A stretch of DNA of 64,000 bases from Sternotherus odoratus (lineage: Eukaryota > Chordata > Testudines > Kinosternidae), in contig JAVMKO010000026.1 of assembly GCA_032164245.1 (NCBI GenBank), positions 196,001 to 260,000 of the forward strand. The letters are read 5' to 3'. Positions 35,049-44,619 of the stretch are shown here, piece after piece; position 1 is the stretch's first letter, and each line of letters begins with the position of its first letter. A model generated the notes under the pieces. The model was not told the DNA's origin, did no database searches, and saw nothing but the letters and a program-made list of their open reading frames with translations. A program made the position numbers and the translations under genes.

Positions 35049-36204
35049 TGTGACGGTGCTGTTCCTCGTGGGATCCAACTGTGAGTGTCAGATCAGGACA
35101 GATTGCTTCCAAAGGGCAACTACAGCCCAAAGCTGGGGGTTTTCCACACTAAGGCAAACCCAACCAGCTAAACAGAAAAGACTTTGGTCTCACCCCACTG
35201 GCTAACCACAAGTCACACAAGCGATTGGGTCCCCTTAAGACACTCCAGATTCCCAGTATCACCACCAGCAGCCACCTGTCCTGGGGACCAATGGTTATGA
35301 AAACCAGTACCCCAAATAAGGAAAATGGTTCTCCCCAATTCCAAAGAATCAGGCCCCAGACCCAGGTCAATATACAAATCAGATCTTACCACAAATCACG
35401 CTGTAGCCAATCCTTTAGAATCTAAAATCTAAAGGTTTATTATAAAAGGAAAAAGGTATAGGTGAGGGTTAAGAATGGTTAAAATAAATCAATTACATGC
35501 AGTAATGGCACATCTCTTACTTTAGGCTTGCAGCAAAGGTAGAATAACTGTCTAATCAAAGTCTTTGGAAAGCATCTCCTGCAGAGATGGGGTCAGCACC
35601 TTAGTCCAGATTTCCCAGAGTAGCAAAGTTCCATCCAAAGCTGGAAACAAGGCAGGCTGAAGACTGGAGGTAAAAGACGAAACTGGAGTGGCTGTAGCAG
35701 CTTCATTTATAGTTTTTTTTTCCAGGTGCAAACACCTCTTTCTTCCTGCTGAGAAAAGTTCAGCCCCATGGAGTCCTGGAGTCACATGGGCAGATCACAT
35801 GTCCATGCATGACTCATCATTTGCAGGCAGAAGCCATTATGCCCAGGCTTTCTCTTGTAGACTTTTTGTCTGGATTGGAGCATTCCAAGCTCCCAGAGTC
35901 CATTGTGTTGCTGATAGTCCCTTAATGGGCCATCAGGCAGCCCAAGCCCAGCTGACGCCCAGTATTCAGGAATCTTCTTCCCCAGCAGAGCACAATATTT
36001 GGAAAGACAGACAGTCCAGAGCCAATATTATAGCTCTAACTACAAAATTGATACACACATATCGCTGGCATATTCATAATCAGCCATTCATAACTTGGTT
36101 GTAGGCACCCATTATGACCCCCTGTACATAAGATTTGGTGCCACTATAGGACCCTGGTTGCAGCAATGATTTATAGGGTCCCAAATTATTTCAGTAACGT
36201 GACA
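35049..36204 (-). mobile_element. Solo LTR, TGTCACGGTACTG family, copy C
   Basis: The reverse complement starts TGTCACGTTACTG (at 36,204) and ends CACCGTCACA (at 35,049). Both flanks are CCCCC, consistent with a 5-bp duplication but in C-rich DNA. The internal order matches copies A and B read on the minus strand. Confidence 0.88.
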
Positions 36205-36661
36205 CCCCCCTGCAAAGACCCCTTCCAGTTCCCAAACCCCTCCTTCAGCTGAACCCCCAGCCCTGAGCCAAACCCCCTGCGCTGAGCCTTCTGCTGCACC
36301 CTGTACCCTTGACCCACTGCCACACCCCTCACTTTTGCACCCCACACCCCAACTCCCCACCCTGAGCCCACTGCTGCACCCTGCACACCTCCTCCACCTC
36401 AACTCTCTGAACTGAGAACCCACGTCTCTCCTGCACCCTCTGGGGGCAGGGAAGAGGTGGAGTTGGGGTGGGGACTTCAGGGAAGGGGTTGGAATGGGGG
36501 CAGAAAAAGGTTGGGAAGAGGCAAGGCAGGGGCATCATGGAAGGGGTGGAGTGGTGACAGGATCAGGGCAGCCAGGGGGGTGGCATCAGTGATAGTCCTT
36601 GGGCCAATGCACTAGTCCTCATGTGGCCCTCATGGTCAAATGGATTTTGAGACCCCCTGTC
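36205..36661. mobile_element. C-rich MITE remnant
   Basis: CCCCAGCCCTGAGCC-type C-rich sequence ends in CAAATGGATTTTGAGACCCCCTG near 36,640-36,660, an eroded hAT-type end. The LTR to its left appears to have inserted into it. Confidence 0.45.
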
Positions 36662-37679
36662 CTAGAGGCTTTTATGGTGTTGATCTCCCTTGCAGATTCT
36701 CTGATGACTAGCAAGGATTGAGCTTTGACTGAAGCTTTTCCCACACTCACTGCATTCATAGGGCTTCTCCCCGATGTGGATTCTCTGATGGTTAATAAGG
36801 GTTGAGCTTTGACTGAAGGTTTTCCCACACTCACTGCATTCATAGGTCCTCTCCCCTGTGGGGATAGTCTGATGTTTAATAAGGCCTGAGTAGTCACTTA
36901 GGTTTTTCACACCCTCAATGCATGTATTTTTTCTTATTTCCATGAGGATTTCTTGCTGGGTTGTGGTTTTCTTGAGGTTCTTCTGACTTCCCTGAGAGTA
37001 AATATATTTACCCACTTTCTCCCCTGGCAGGTTTCCCTGCTCTCTCTCTGGTCTGTGCTGAATTTCACAGGATTTTCCCTGCTCATGACTCCTGGAGCCA
37101 TTGCTTTTCGATCTTTGAGATAATGCTCCATATTTGTCCAGTTGCTCATGATTTTCCTGCTGAGAATTCTGCTCATTCTCACATACCACTGCATCACCTG
37201 CTGTGATAGAAACAGAAACTATAAACAGGAATGGAAAGGGGAAGACCAAACCCAAAAAATTACTGGAGAGATGTCAAATAAAATTCAGGAAATTAACTCC
37301 CAGAAACTCCTCCTGCAAATAGGAGAGAGGAGGGGATAAATTCAGCTTTCACATCACATCCAAATTCACAAGGGGAAGGGAGGAAGCTACTGGCTGGTGT
37401 CTGCTAGGATCTACACCACAGGAAGCCATGAGCTATATTTACCCTGAGAATACAATGCCTATGAGGGACAATAATGAACTGAGAGAGCTGTCAAGAGCTT
37501 TGTAGGGCATCCCAGATGTTTCCTTTAGGCACTTACAGATTCTGAGTTGGTTTAAAGTTTCCTCACCTGTGGAAGGTTCTCTCATGATCTCTTTCTCCTC
37601 TGAAACCTGGAGGTCTGAGACCCATGACTCTTCCCCTTGTTCCAGCTTTGAGATCACATCGGTTTGGAAACTGGATACC
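36662..37679 (-). pseudogene. KRAB-type C2H2 zinc-finger gene, 3' exons, frameshifted
   Basis: Two exons on the minus strand. The exon at 37,679-37,567 is the KRAB b-box-type exon ([13 protein letters not shown]) with AG and GTGAGG flanks. The exon at 37,197-36,662 starts [16 protein letters not shown], has a linker ([11 protein letters not shown]) and ends with two complete fingers: [19 protein letters not shown] then [19 protein letters not shown], joined by an H-GEKP linker, and a TAG after KSL. The second finger ends H-x3-C instead of H-x3-H. Before them a finger-like segment has lost its cysteine pair. In the b-box exon the usual frame is broken: about one base is missing at 37,661-37,662, giving an early TGA. 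No KRAB A-box exon was found up to the putative promoter at 43.3 kb. Such proteins normally repress transcription through KAP1. Confidence 0.75.
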
Positions 37680-37872
37680 CTGCTCAGGTGAAAGAAAACA
37701 AAGGAGTTCAGTTGATTTCATAGGACTTGGTCATAAAAAATAATCTAGTAATTTAACTTCAGTGCTTAGTATGACCTGGTGTCCCTGAGGCAGTCCTCGC
37801 TGAAAATGCCAAGGGCAAGCTGAATCAATCAGTGTTTTCCTTTGGTCTTTACCCTGGGTTCATTGTACAGGT
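37680..37872. other. Presumed intron of the zinc-finger gene
   Basis: No coding exon seen. The KRAB A-box exon would be expected upstream on the minus strand but is not recognisable. Confidence 0.4.
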
Positions 37873-38400
37873 CAGGGATGGCCAACCTGTAGCTCCGGAG
37901 CTGCATGCGGCTCTTTAGAAGATAATATGGGGCTCCTGCTAACAGCCGAGTCTGAGGGGGAAATTGTGGTTTTTCAGCACCCACTGCCATCCCTATCAGC
38001 CCCCTTCCTTCCCCCAGTACTTCCCCCCAATCAGTGCCTCCTGATTCCTCCCCCATGCTCTTGCTCACAGAGATCAGTTGTTATGGAGACTCTGGGGGGG
38101 AAGGACAGAGGACTGAGGATGTGGCATGCAGCCCCCTCCTTCCCCTAGCACTTCGAGCATGCCGCAATCAGCTGTTTCACAGCATTAAGGAGGAGGAAGG
38201 ATGCCATGTGCAGCCTCACCCTTCCCTCCTCCCAGTATCTCCCGTGCACCATGATCAGCTGTTTTGTGACATGCAGGAGGTTCAAGGGATGGGAAGTGAG
38301 GACATTGCTCAATTAGGGGAGGGGTGGGAGGAAGCGGTGTTGGAGTGGGGTGCAGGGCATGGGACAGAGCCAGGGGTCTAACACCCCCTGGCAGCTACCA
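37873..38400. mobile_element. MITE-like element (CAGGGATGGCCAACCTG)
   Basis: The left end CAGGGATGGCCAACCTGTAGCTCCGGAGC is a typical hAT-type end sequence with a palindromic CTCCGGAG. The right end is not identified, so the end given is approximate. The interior has CCCCTTCCTTCCCC-type low complexity. Confidence 0.45.
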
Positions 38401-38655
38401 GTGTCTTCTTTAATAAAGGACATAGTCACTAGCTGGTGTGGAAACTTTGTTTACACCATCTAACCATGGAAGACAAGTGCAAACAGGAAAGAAAATAGAC
38501 AGATGAAAATTGAGGCTTCCAACAGGAGTGGGAGAATAAGAATGTTTTTTGTTGAACATAATAGTAAGGCCATGTGTCTTCTTTGCCAGATGTGTGTGGC
38601 TCAGGTCAAGTCTTCAAACTTGCAGCATCATTTTGCTTCTAGCCATGCACTTATG

Positions 38656-39065
38656 GATCATAGAATCATAGAATATTAGCATTGGAAGGGATCTCTGGAG
38701 GTCATCTAGTCCAGCCCCCTGCTCTCCAGTTTGCTAATCATTTCTGTTGCCCTTCTCTGGACTCTTCCCAATTTTTCCACATCCTTCTTGTAGTGTGGGC
38801 CCCAAAACTGGACACAGTACTCCAGGTGAGGCCTCACCAATGTCGAATAGAAGGGAACAATCACGTTCCTCGATCTGCTGGCAATGCCCCTACTTATGCA
38901 GCCCAAAATGCCATTAGCTTTCTTGGCAACAAGGGCACACTGTTGACTCATATCCAGCTTCTCATCCACTGTAACCCCTAGGTCCTTTTCTGCAGAACTG
39001 CTGCCTAGCCATTCGGTCCCATTCAGTCGATCAATAATTCCTACGAGATTCTGAACTCTGCTCTT
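38656..39065 (-). mobile_element. CR1 LINE, 3' end with internal deletion
   Basis: The plus strand begins ATCATAGAATCATAGAATA, the reverse of the CR1 TTCTATGAT tail, followed by GGTCATCTAGTCCAGCC. Minus-strand translation (about 39,020-38,735) gives [19 protein letters not shown] and [18 protein letters not shown], the C-terminus of CR1 ORF2. The 3' UTR is shortened between GCCCCCTGCTCTCC and the coding part. Confidence 0.9.
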
Positions 39066-39320
39066 TAAAACTGAAAACTCTGAAAAAACAAACAGATGTA
39101 AAACCCCAGTTCTTGACCTAATGTGCCAACTGATCACGGACTGGAAAGTTAGCCATTTTTTATGTTGCCTGGCATATAGCCCATGCGAAAAGCCCTACTC
39201 TGAAGGACAGCTTATAAAAACCTGCCTCACTGATATGATTTCAATCTTTTCACCAGAGAACGAGTATCTACTGAAGAAAATTTCTGATCTGCAACTTCCA
39301 CACCACACAACACAACACAG

Positions 39321-39964
39321 TAGGGTGACCAGATGGGAAGGGTGAAATATCAGGACACACTTCACGAGTGGGGGAGGGGAGGGGGGCTCAAGCGGGGGGG
39401 GGGGAGCAGGAGCGGGCCACAGTGGCTGGAGGCGCTCTCTCTCTGTGGGGGGGAGGGGGGGCAGTGGGCTCTCTTCCCCCCCTCCTCTGCAGCATGCTTC
39501 TCTGGGAGGCAGGGCAGAGACAGCTCTCGTTGCCGTGGCCTGCCCACCTACCCCTGAATGCCATGGGAGGTGCCGAGGGGGGCCTGCAGGCGCTGGTTGC
39601 ATGCGGGGAGGATCCACTCTGCCCGCTCTGCATGTTCCCCAGGCCCCGCCTGTCTCTGCCGTCCGGAGTGGGGGGGACCTCTGGGCTGGGCTCTCTGCTG
39701 GCAGCTAGCTACTAGTATTCTTTGTCCCGATTTCAGGACTTTACAGATGAGTCCTGCCTGCACAAGGGTCATGCAGGCAGCACATGGCTGCCTGGGGCAG
39801 TGGGCGGGGCCATGCTGCCTGCATGAGCCCTGTGCAGGCAGGGCTCATCTGTAAAGTCCTGAAATCGGGACAAATTGCGTCCCGACCAAAGTGTGGTCGG
39901 GACGCGGGACGAATGGGCAAAAATCGGGACTGTCCCGATAAAATCGGGACATCTGGTCACCCTA
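39321..39964. mobile_element. hAT-type MITE (TAGGGTGACCAGATG), 644 bp
   Basis: Terminal inverted repeats TAGGGTGACCAGATG and CATCTGGTCACCCTA. The perfect 8-bp duplication CAACACAG lies at 39,313-39,320 and 39,965-39,972. An inner inverted repeat, GTCCCGATTTCAGGACTTTAC (39,726 on) against GTAAAGTCCTGAAATCGGGAC (to about 39,870), encloses a GC-rich loop. It lies inside the hAT transposase pseudogene. Confidence 0.93.
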
Positions 39965-40455
39965 CAACACAGAATCTCCAACCTAAAACAGTGACATCAA
40001 ATCGCAACTGCTACACCAGCAGTGTGAGTATTTGAGGCACGGCTTTGGATGAATCATGCCATACACAGGATAAACCTTATTATCAGTAATTGTCCGCACT
40101 GTTTCTGATAACTCTGTTGTAAGGGAAGAACTCCTTGACATCGTGCCACTAAAGAACAGAACTCATGGACGAGATCTAAAGGAGGTGTTGATGTTGGTAG
40201 TTGCAAAAAGTCACTTGTCTTTACAGACGTTGCAATAGACGGAGCTCCATCCATGTGGGGATCTATGAATTGATTAGTGGGGCTTTGTAAGTCTAATGAG
40301 AGCTTTCCTGAATTTTGGACATTTCACTATTATTCATTAGGTGCAATGGATATATATAAATCTCAAACTTAATCAGATTATGAAACTTGTCTTGAGCATT
40401 GTGAATTTCATTCTGTCAAATGCACTCAAATCACAGACAATTTGAACATCTAATT

Positions 40456-41251
40456 CACAGGTGGGGAACCTCCGGCCCGTAGGCCTTATACGGCCCGCCA
40501 AAGCATTCCGTCCGGCCCGCGCGCGTCCCTGGGCGGCGGCTCCCCCAGGCACTTCCCGGCCCCTTCGCCGAACGTGGAGCCGCCCCCCCCCCCCGGTGGC
40601 CCGGGGCGGCTCCGCGCTCGGCGAAGAGGCCGGAAGCACCTGGGGGAGCCGCCGGCCAGGGACGCACCGTGGGCCACCAGGCGGGGGCGGCTCGAACCTG
40701 GGGGGAGCCGCCGGTGCCGCGGGGAGCAGACAGTCAATGGGGCGTGGGGGGGAGGCCGGGGTGGGCGAGGTGTGGGTGCAGGAGGGAAGGAGGTTTGGTA
40801 GGAGGAGGCTGGGCTGGGTGGGTCAGGCATGGGGGGCAGGAGGCTGGGTTGGGAGGGGGGAGGAGGTTAGCTTCGGTGGGGTTGGCCGGGCCGGGCAGGG
40901 GTGGGGGAACAAAAGAAGTTAGATGGGAGGCTGGGCGGGGGTAAAGCAACATCACCCCCTACACCCAGGCTGACAGCGGGAGCTGACTGGGGTAGGCGGC
41001 AGGACCCCGGCTGGCAAGGGGCCAGCGGGAAAACCCCAAAGCAGTGCAGGGCTAAGCACTCCGCTTGCCACTGCTTTGGGTTTCCCCCATTGGCCCCTTG
41101 CCAGCTGGGGTCTCAGCTCCGGTTGCCAGCCTGGGCTTTCGGGGGGGGGGGGGGGGGCGGAGCGGCCCACAGGGGGGGAGGGGGAGTGGCCCGTGAAGGA
41201 CATTATAAATGTCCAAATGGCCCTTGGCACAAAAAAGGTTCCCCACCCCTG
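40456..41251. mobile_element. hAT-type MITE (CAGGGGTGGGGAACC family), second copy
   Basis: The left end CACAGGTGGGGAACC (mutated) and the right end GGTTCCCCACCCCTG are flanked by the perfect 8-bp duplication ATCTAATT (40,448-40,455 and 41,252-41,259). It is inverted relative to 33,995-34,858: the GGCCTTATACGGCCCGCC block is on the left and CATTATAAATGTCCAAATGG on the right. GC-rich frames inside are not genes. Confidence 0.92.
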
Positions 41252-41345
41252 ATCTAATTGAAGAACTGGATGAAGAGGACTCCCCTGCTGATTTCACTGT
41301 GGAGTTCGATGGCTCTCGAGAGCTAAAGAAAGTTCTCACTGCCCC

Positions 41346-42392
41346 CTGCTGGCCAGTCACACAGGCAGAGGGAGCCCTGGGGGATGCCTCGTGAACAGGA
41401 GACTGGAAGGGCTGGAGGGGCAAAGTAGCTAAGACATTTCCATGCCCTGTCACTAGCAAAGAATGGCCACCACGGTCCACCCCAGATGTGGCTACATCTT
41501 AGCACCATGGGAAGCAACCCCCCATGGAGATCATTTGTCATGGGGGTTGGGATACTTCTGGACCCATGCTGCACTGAGTGACCTCCTCATCTGGTGAGAG
41601 CTGGAGAAAAGTAAAGAGTCCAGCCAACTCTCCCATTACCAGTTGGGAACCACTGATCCCCAAACAAAAGGCCTCTGGCTTTGATGTGCATTAAATATGT
41701 GACTGGTCTCTTTCATCAGCAAACATTTTAGCAGAGATAAAGGTGGGAACAAATGATTCTCATAGGAAAGGGCAAAGATGATCCCTGGGAAATTTAACCA
41801 CCTGCAACCTCCAGGATGGAGAAGGACTCAGGGTAACAGGTTCCCTCCAAGGAAGGAGAAGTTGCTGGGATTTAGAAACATTGGGAACAGCCCCAAACCC
41901 AACAGGATTCTTAACTGATATTTGATACTAAAATAGAAAGAGGCAAAACCTGACTTTTGAGATCAATGTTCAGAAATGAAAAAGAAAGTGTGGAAAACTG
42001 AGGGATTTTGTATCAGTTGCTGATATGAGGTAAAACTGAGTGTTTCAAATGAATATTTGATAAATGAATAAAGAGGAAATGGGCAAGATTTGCAAATATT
42101 TTATATCCATATTCAAGAATCTGAGGAAGGGTGTAAATCAGAGATTTTCCTTGTATTTTATATTTAGAGAGATGGGAAATCACAGGGCATATTCAGTTAG
42201 AAATGGACTAGAGAAAAAGTGGGGCAAATGTTTAGGGTTTTTTAGATCAACCTTGGAGATCTGCAGAGATCACTACACCACTGATAACATGAGAGAAAAA
42301 CACCGAGATCTGAGGGGATTATCTATTGCTATTCACTCACTGGAAGAAAACAGAGACTATTTGACTGGATTTTTTAGGACTGTCCAACACAT
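41346..42392. other. Stretch with no recognised gene
   Basis: Ordinary, mostly unique-looking sequence, presumably intron of the minus-strand zinc-finger gene. The 179-codon frame starting at 42,064 has no family resemblance and runs into a MITE, so I reject it as a gene. Confidence 0.45.
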
Positions 42393-42922
42393 TGGTTATC
42401 AAAATGGGGGTTGGGATCCCTCGAGGGGTCACGACCTGATTATGTGGGGGTCGCGAGCCCCTGCTGCCGGCAGCTGGTCCCAACCCCTGCTGGCGGCGCC
42501 CCAAGCCCTGGACCCTGCCCCTGCCGGGGCGGGCTGCTGGCGGTGCTCTGGGCCTTGGCCCCTGCTGCGGCAGGCCAGTGGTGGGCTGCTGGTGGCACCC
42601 TGAACACCAAACCCGGCCCATGGTGCAGCGGGCTGCCGGCAGAACCCCGGGCCCTGTCCCTGGGGGTTGCTGACACGCTCACCTAAGTCCTGACCTTCCC
42701 TGGGGCCTGGCACCCTATACCCACACGCCCCCAGCACAGCCCCTGCCCTGGGGGGCTACTGGCACCCCCTCCACTTGAGCCCAGCCCCTGCCCTGGGGGG
42801 CTGATGGAACCCCCCAGCCCAGCCCCTGCCCCACCCCCAGGCCTGACCCCTAAGGGGGCTCATACTTAGAGGCCTGGTGTCCGAAAGGGGTCACCAATAG
42901 GAAAAGTTTGAGAACCACTGGC
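42393..42922. mobile_element. hAT-type MITE (TTCTCAAAC family), eroded
   Basis: The left end ATTGGTTATCAAAATGGGGG and the right end GTTTGAGAACCACTG are diverged inverted repeats of the CAGTGGTTCTCAAAC type. The flanks CCAACACA and GCAACACA agree at 7 of 8. Inside are GGGATCCCTCGAGGGGTCACGACC and, near the right, AGGGGTCACCAATAGG. Confidence 0.7.
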
Positions 42923-43315
42923 AACACATCAACAGTTCCCCCAATGTGTCACTGTTCACATGGGGCAGGGAGCCCTCTGAGGAGCTGCTTTAAGAGGGCG
43001 GGGGAGGGGGAGCCGGATGGTTCCCTGGGGGAGAAGGGGGCAGCAGTGGGGGATGGGCAGGTGGCTGGCAACTGCTGTCTGGGGGCAACGCCACCCCCCC
43101 CCCGGGGGATTTCCTGGCTGCGCAGAGACAGTTCAACCCCCGCAACTCCGGCTTCTCCCCCGCCCGACACCCCCTCCCCCCACACCACAGGGGACCCCTC
43201 GCTGGCACCAGTGTCTGTCCCCCCATCCCAGCGGGGCCGGATCCACTGGGGCTGAGGCAGCTCCGAGGCTTCTCCCCGGTTCCCCGGGCTGAGAGTCACT
43301 TTCCCGCCCCCTCCC

Positions 43316-43620
43316 CCCGGTCTCTCACTCACTGGTGCGGCCGGGCACGGAGGGGTTAATAACGGTCCTTCCCCAGCACGGGTCAGGGAAGGGGCAGCGG
43401 ATCAGTCAGCTGGGCGGGGTCTGACGCGCCGTGACAGCCACTGAGACCCTGGGAGGCTGGAGAAGGCCCCGGGGCAGGCTGGGAGATGTAGTTCCGGACT
43501 CTCCCGGGACCGGAAGTGACGTTGAGCGGGAGGGGGGATTTAGGAGCCAGGCCGTGCGGGAGCGTTAGAGCTTCCAGGTAGCGGCGCGAGCCCCGGGGGC
43601 GGGGCTGGGGGCGGGGCGGT
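43316..43620. promoter_or_regulatory. Probable bidirectional promoter between the ZNF and borealin genes
   Basis: CpG-rich and TATA-less. Motifs seen: CTGGGAGATGTAGTTC at about 43,479-43,494, the reverse of the ZNF143/THAP11 site ACTACAATTCCCAG with small changes; ACCGGAAGTGACG at about 43,509-43,521, a strong ETS/GABPA site overlapping a CRE half; and GGGGCGGGGC boxes at about 43,597-43,616. On the plus strand TTCCAG|GTAGCG at 43,577/43,578 could end a non-coding first exon of the borealin gene. On the minus strand CACCA|GTGAGTG at about 43,334 could end the first exon of the zinc-finger gene. Head-to-head start sites are inferred from this. Confidence 0.6.
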
Positions 43621-44597
43621 GACTCTGCCCCAGTGTCCGGGGGACCCGGCATCTCGCAGCGCCGGGATCTGCTCCCGTGGGGGGCCCCGCCCGCGGGGGG
43701 GTCGGAGCTGCTGACCCCACAGGAGACCAACGACCCCCCCCCCCGACCCGGCTCTGCGATGGGGGGAGGGACCAGCCCCCTGGGGTCCCTGCGTGGGGCG
43801 GGGCGGGAGGCTGCCAGGCGGGGGAGAAGTGGAAAGGGGCGGGAGAGAGGAGGAGGAGGAGGGGGCTGTTTGGGTGGGAGAGGGGGCTGTTGAGGGAAAG
43901 GCTCGCAGGGGTGTGGAGTGGATGGGGAGAAAGGGGGGCTGTTGGGGGCGGGGTCGCAGGGGTGGGGCACTGAGGGGCCAGTTGGGGAGAATGGGAGGGC
44001 TGTTGGGGGAGGGGGTCTCAAGGCTGGGGCGCGGGGGGCCAGCTGGGGGGAAAAGGGAGGGCTGTTTGGGGAGGGGTCGCAGGGCAGCCGCTCGAGGGGA
44101 AGACCTGCAGATGCCCCCTTTTCCCTCCCCTCACGTCCCTCTGTGAGCCCCGGGGGTCGCACAGGGGTGGCGAGGTGCCAGCTCCATGCCCCAGTGAAAT
44201 GATTGCTCTGTTCTAATTCGGAAGGGGTCACCCCCAGAGGTGACTGTGTGAAAAGGGGTCACCAGGGCCCTGGTTTGAAAACCGCTTTTGTTTACTCTAG
44301 CGAGAGGCGATGTGGATTGGGGCGGGGCCCCCACTGCTGGAGCAGCCCCATGTTCAGACAAGCCCCTGCCAGGCTCTCAGCCCCAGGCCATCAGTGGTGC
44401 CTCTGCTGCCTGGTCATGGTGCTGGGGAACCACTCCCCTGCGTGGGGTGCCAATGCAGACTCTGCTGTGGCTTACAATAGTCCTAGGAGCCCTGGTTTTC
44501 AATAAGGATAGAGCAGCAGTAGCTCCCAGAAGACTAGGGGCCTCTTGTCTCTGACTGTCCCCTTCTTGTGTGAACCCAACTGGCTGTTTCTGTTCAG
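43621..44597. other. CpG-island shore and presumed intron 1 start
   Basis: G-rich sequence with GGGGCTGTTGGGGG-type low-complexity repeats (43,860-44,090), then ordinary sequence. The long minus-strand frame over 43,383-44,231 follows from its base composition. TTCTGTTCAG at 44,588-44,597 is a good splice acceptor for the exon carrying the borealin start codon. Confidence 0.55.
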
Positions 44598-44619
44598 CCC
44601 CAGAACTTCATCCGACACC

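Larger units (their letters stand above)
39100..41345 (+). pseudogene. Dead hAT transposase (GTF2IRD2/ZBED5-like) interrupted by two MITEs
   Basis: Three pieces lie in order. At 39,109-39,320 [16 protein letters not shown] matches the K.FT.GE.IK.C region of this transposase family. At about 40,095-40,250 EELLDIVPLKNRTHGRD and then VAIDGAPSMWG match EELL.L.PL...T.G.D and the catalytic-domain TDGAPAM.G signature. At 41,252-41,340 EELDEEDSPADFTVEFDGSR matches the LEELD.EYGD....EVRWLSRG region. MITEs at 39,321-39,964 and 40,456-41,251 separate them. Stops and frameshifts occur in each piece. The order and strand show they were once one gene. Confidence 0.75.

Noticed and set aside
42064..42603. 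179-codon plus-strand frame starting MNKEEMGK
   Set aside because: It looks coding-like at first, but has no recognisable domain and its last third is MITE sequence.
43383..44231. 282-codon minus-strand frame, Pro-rich
   Set aside because: It results from the CpG-island base composition; no domain, and it overlaps the putative promoter and both candidate first exons.
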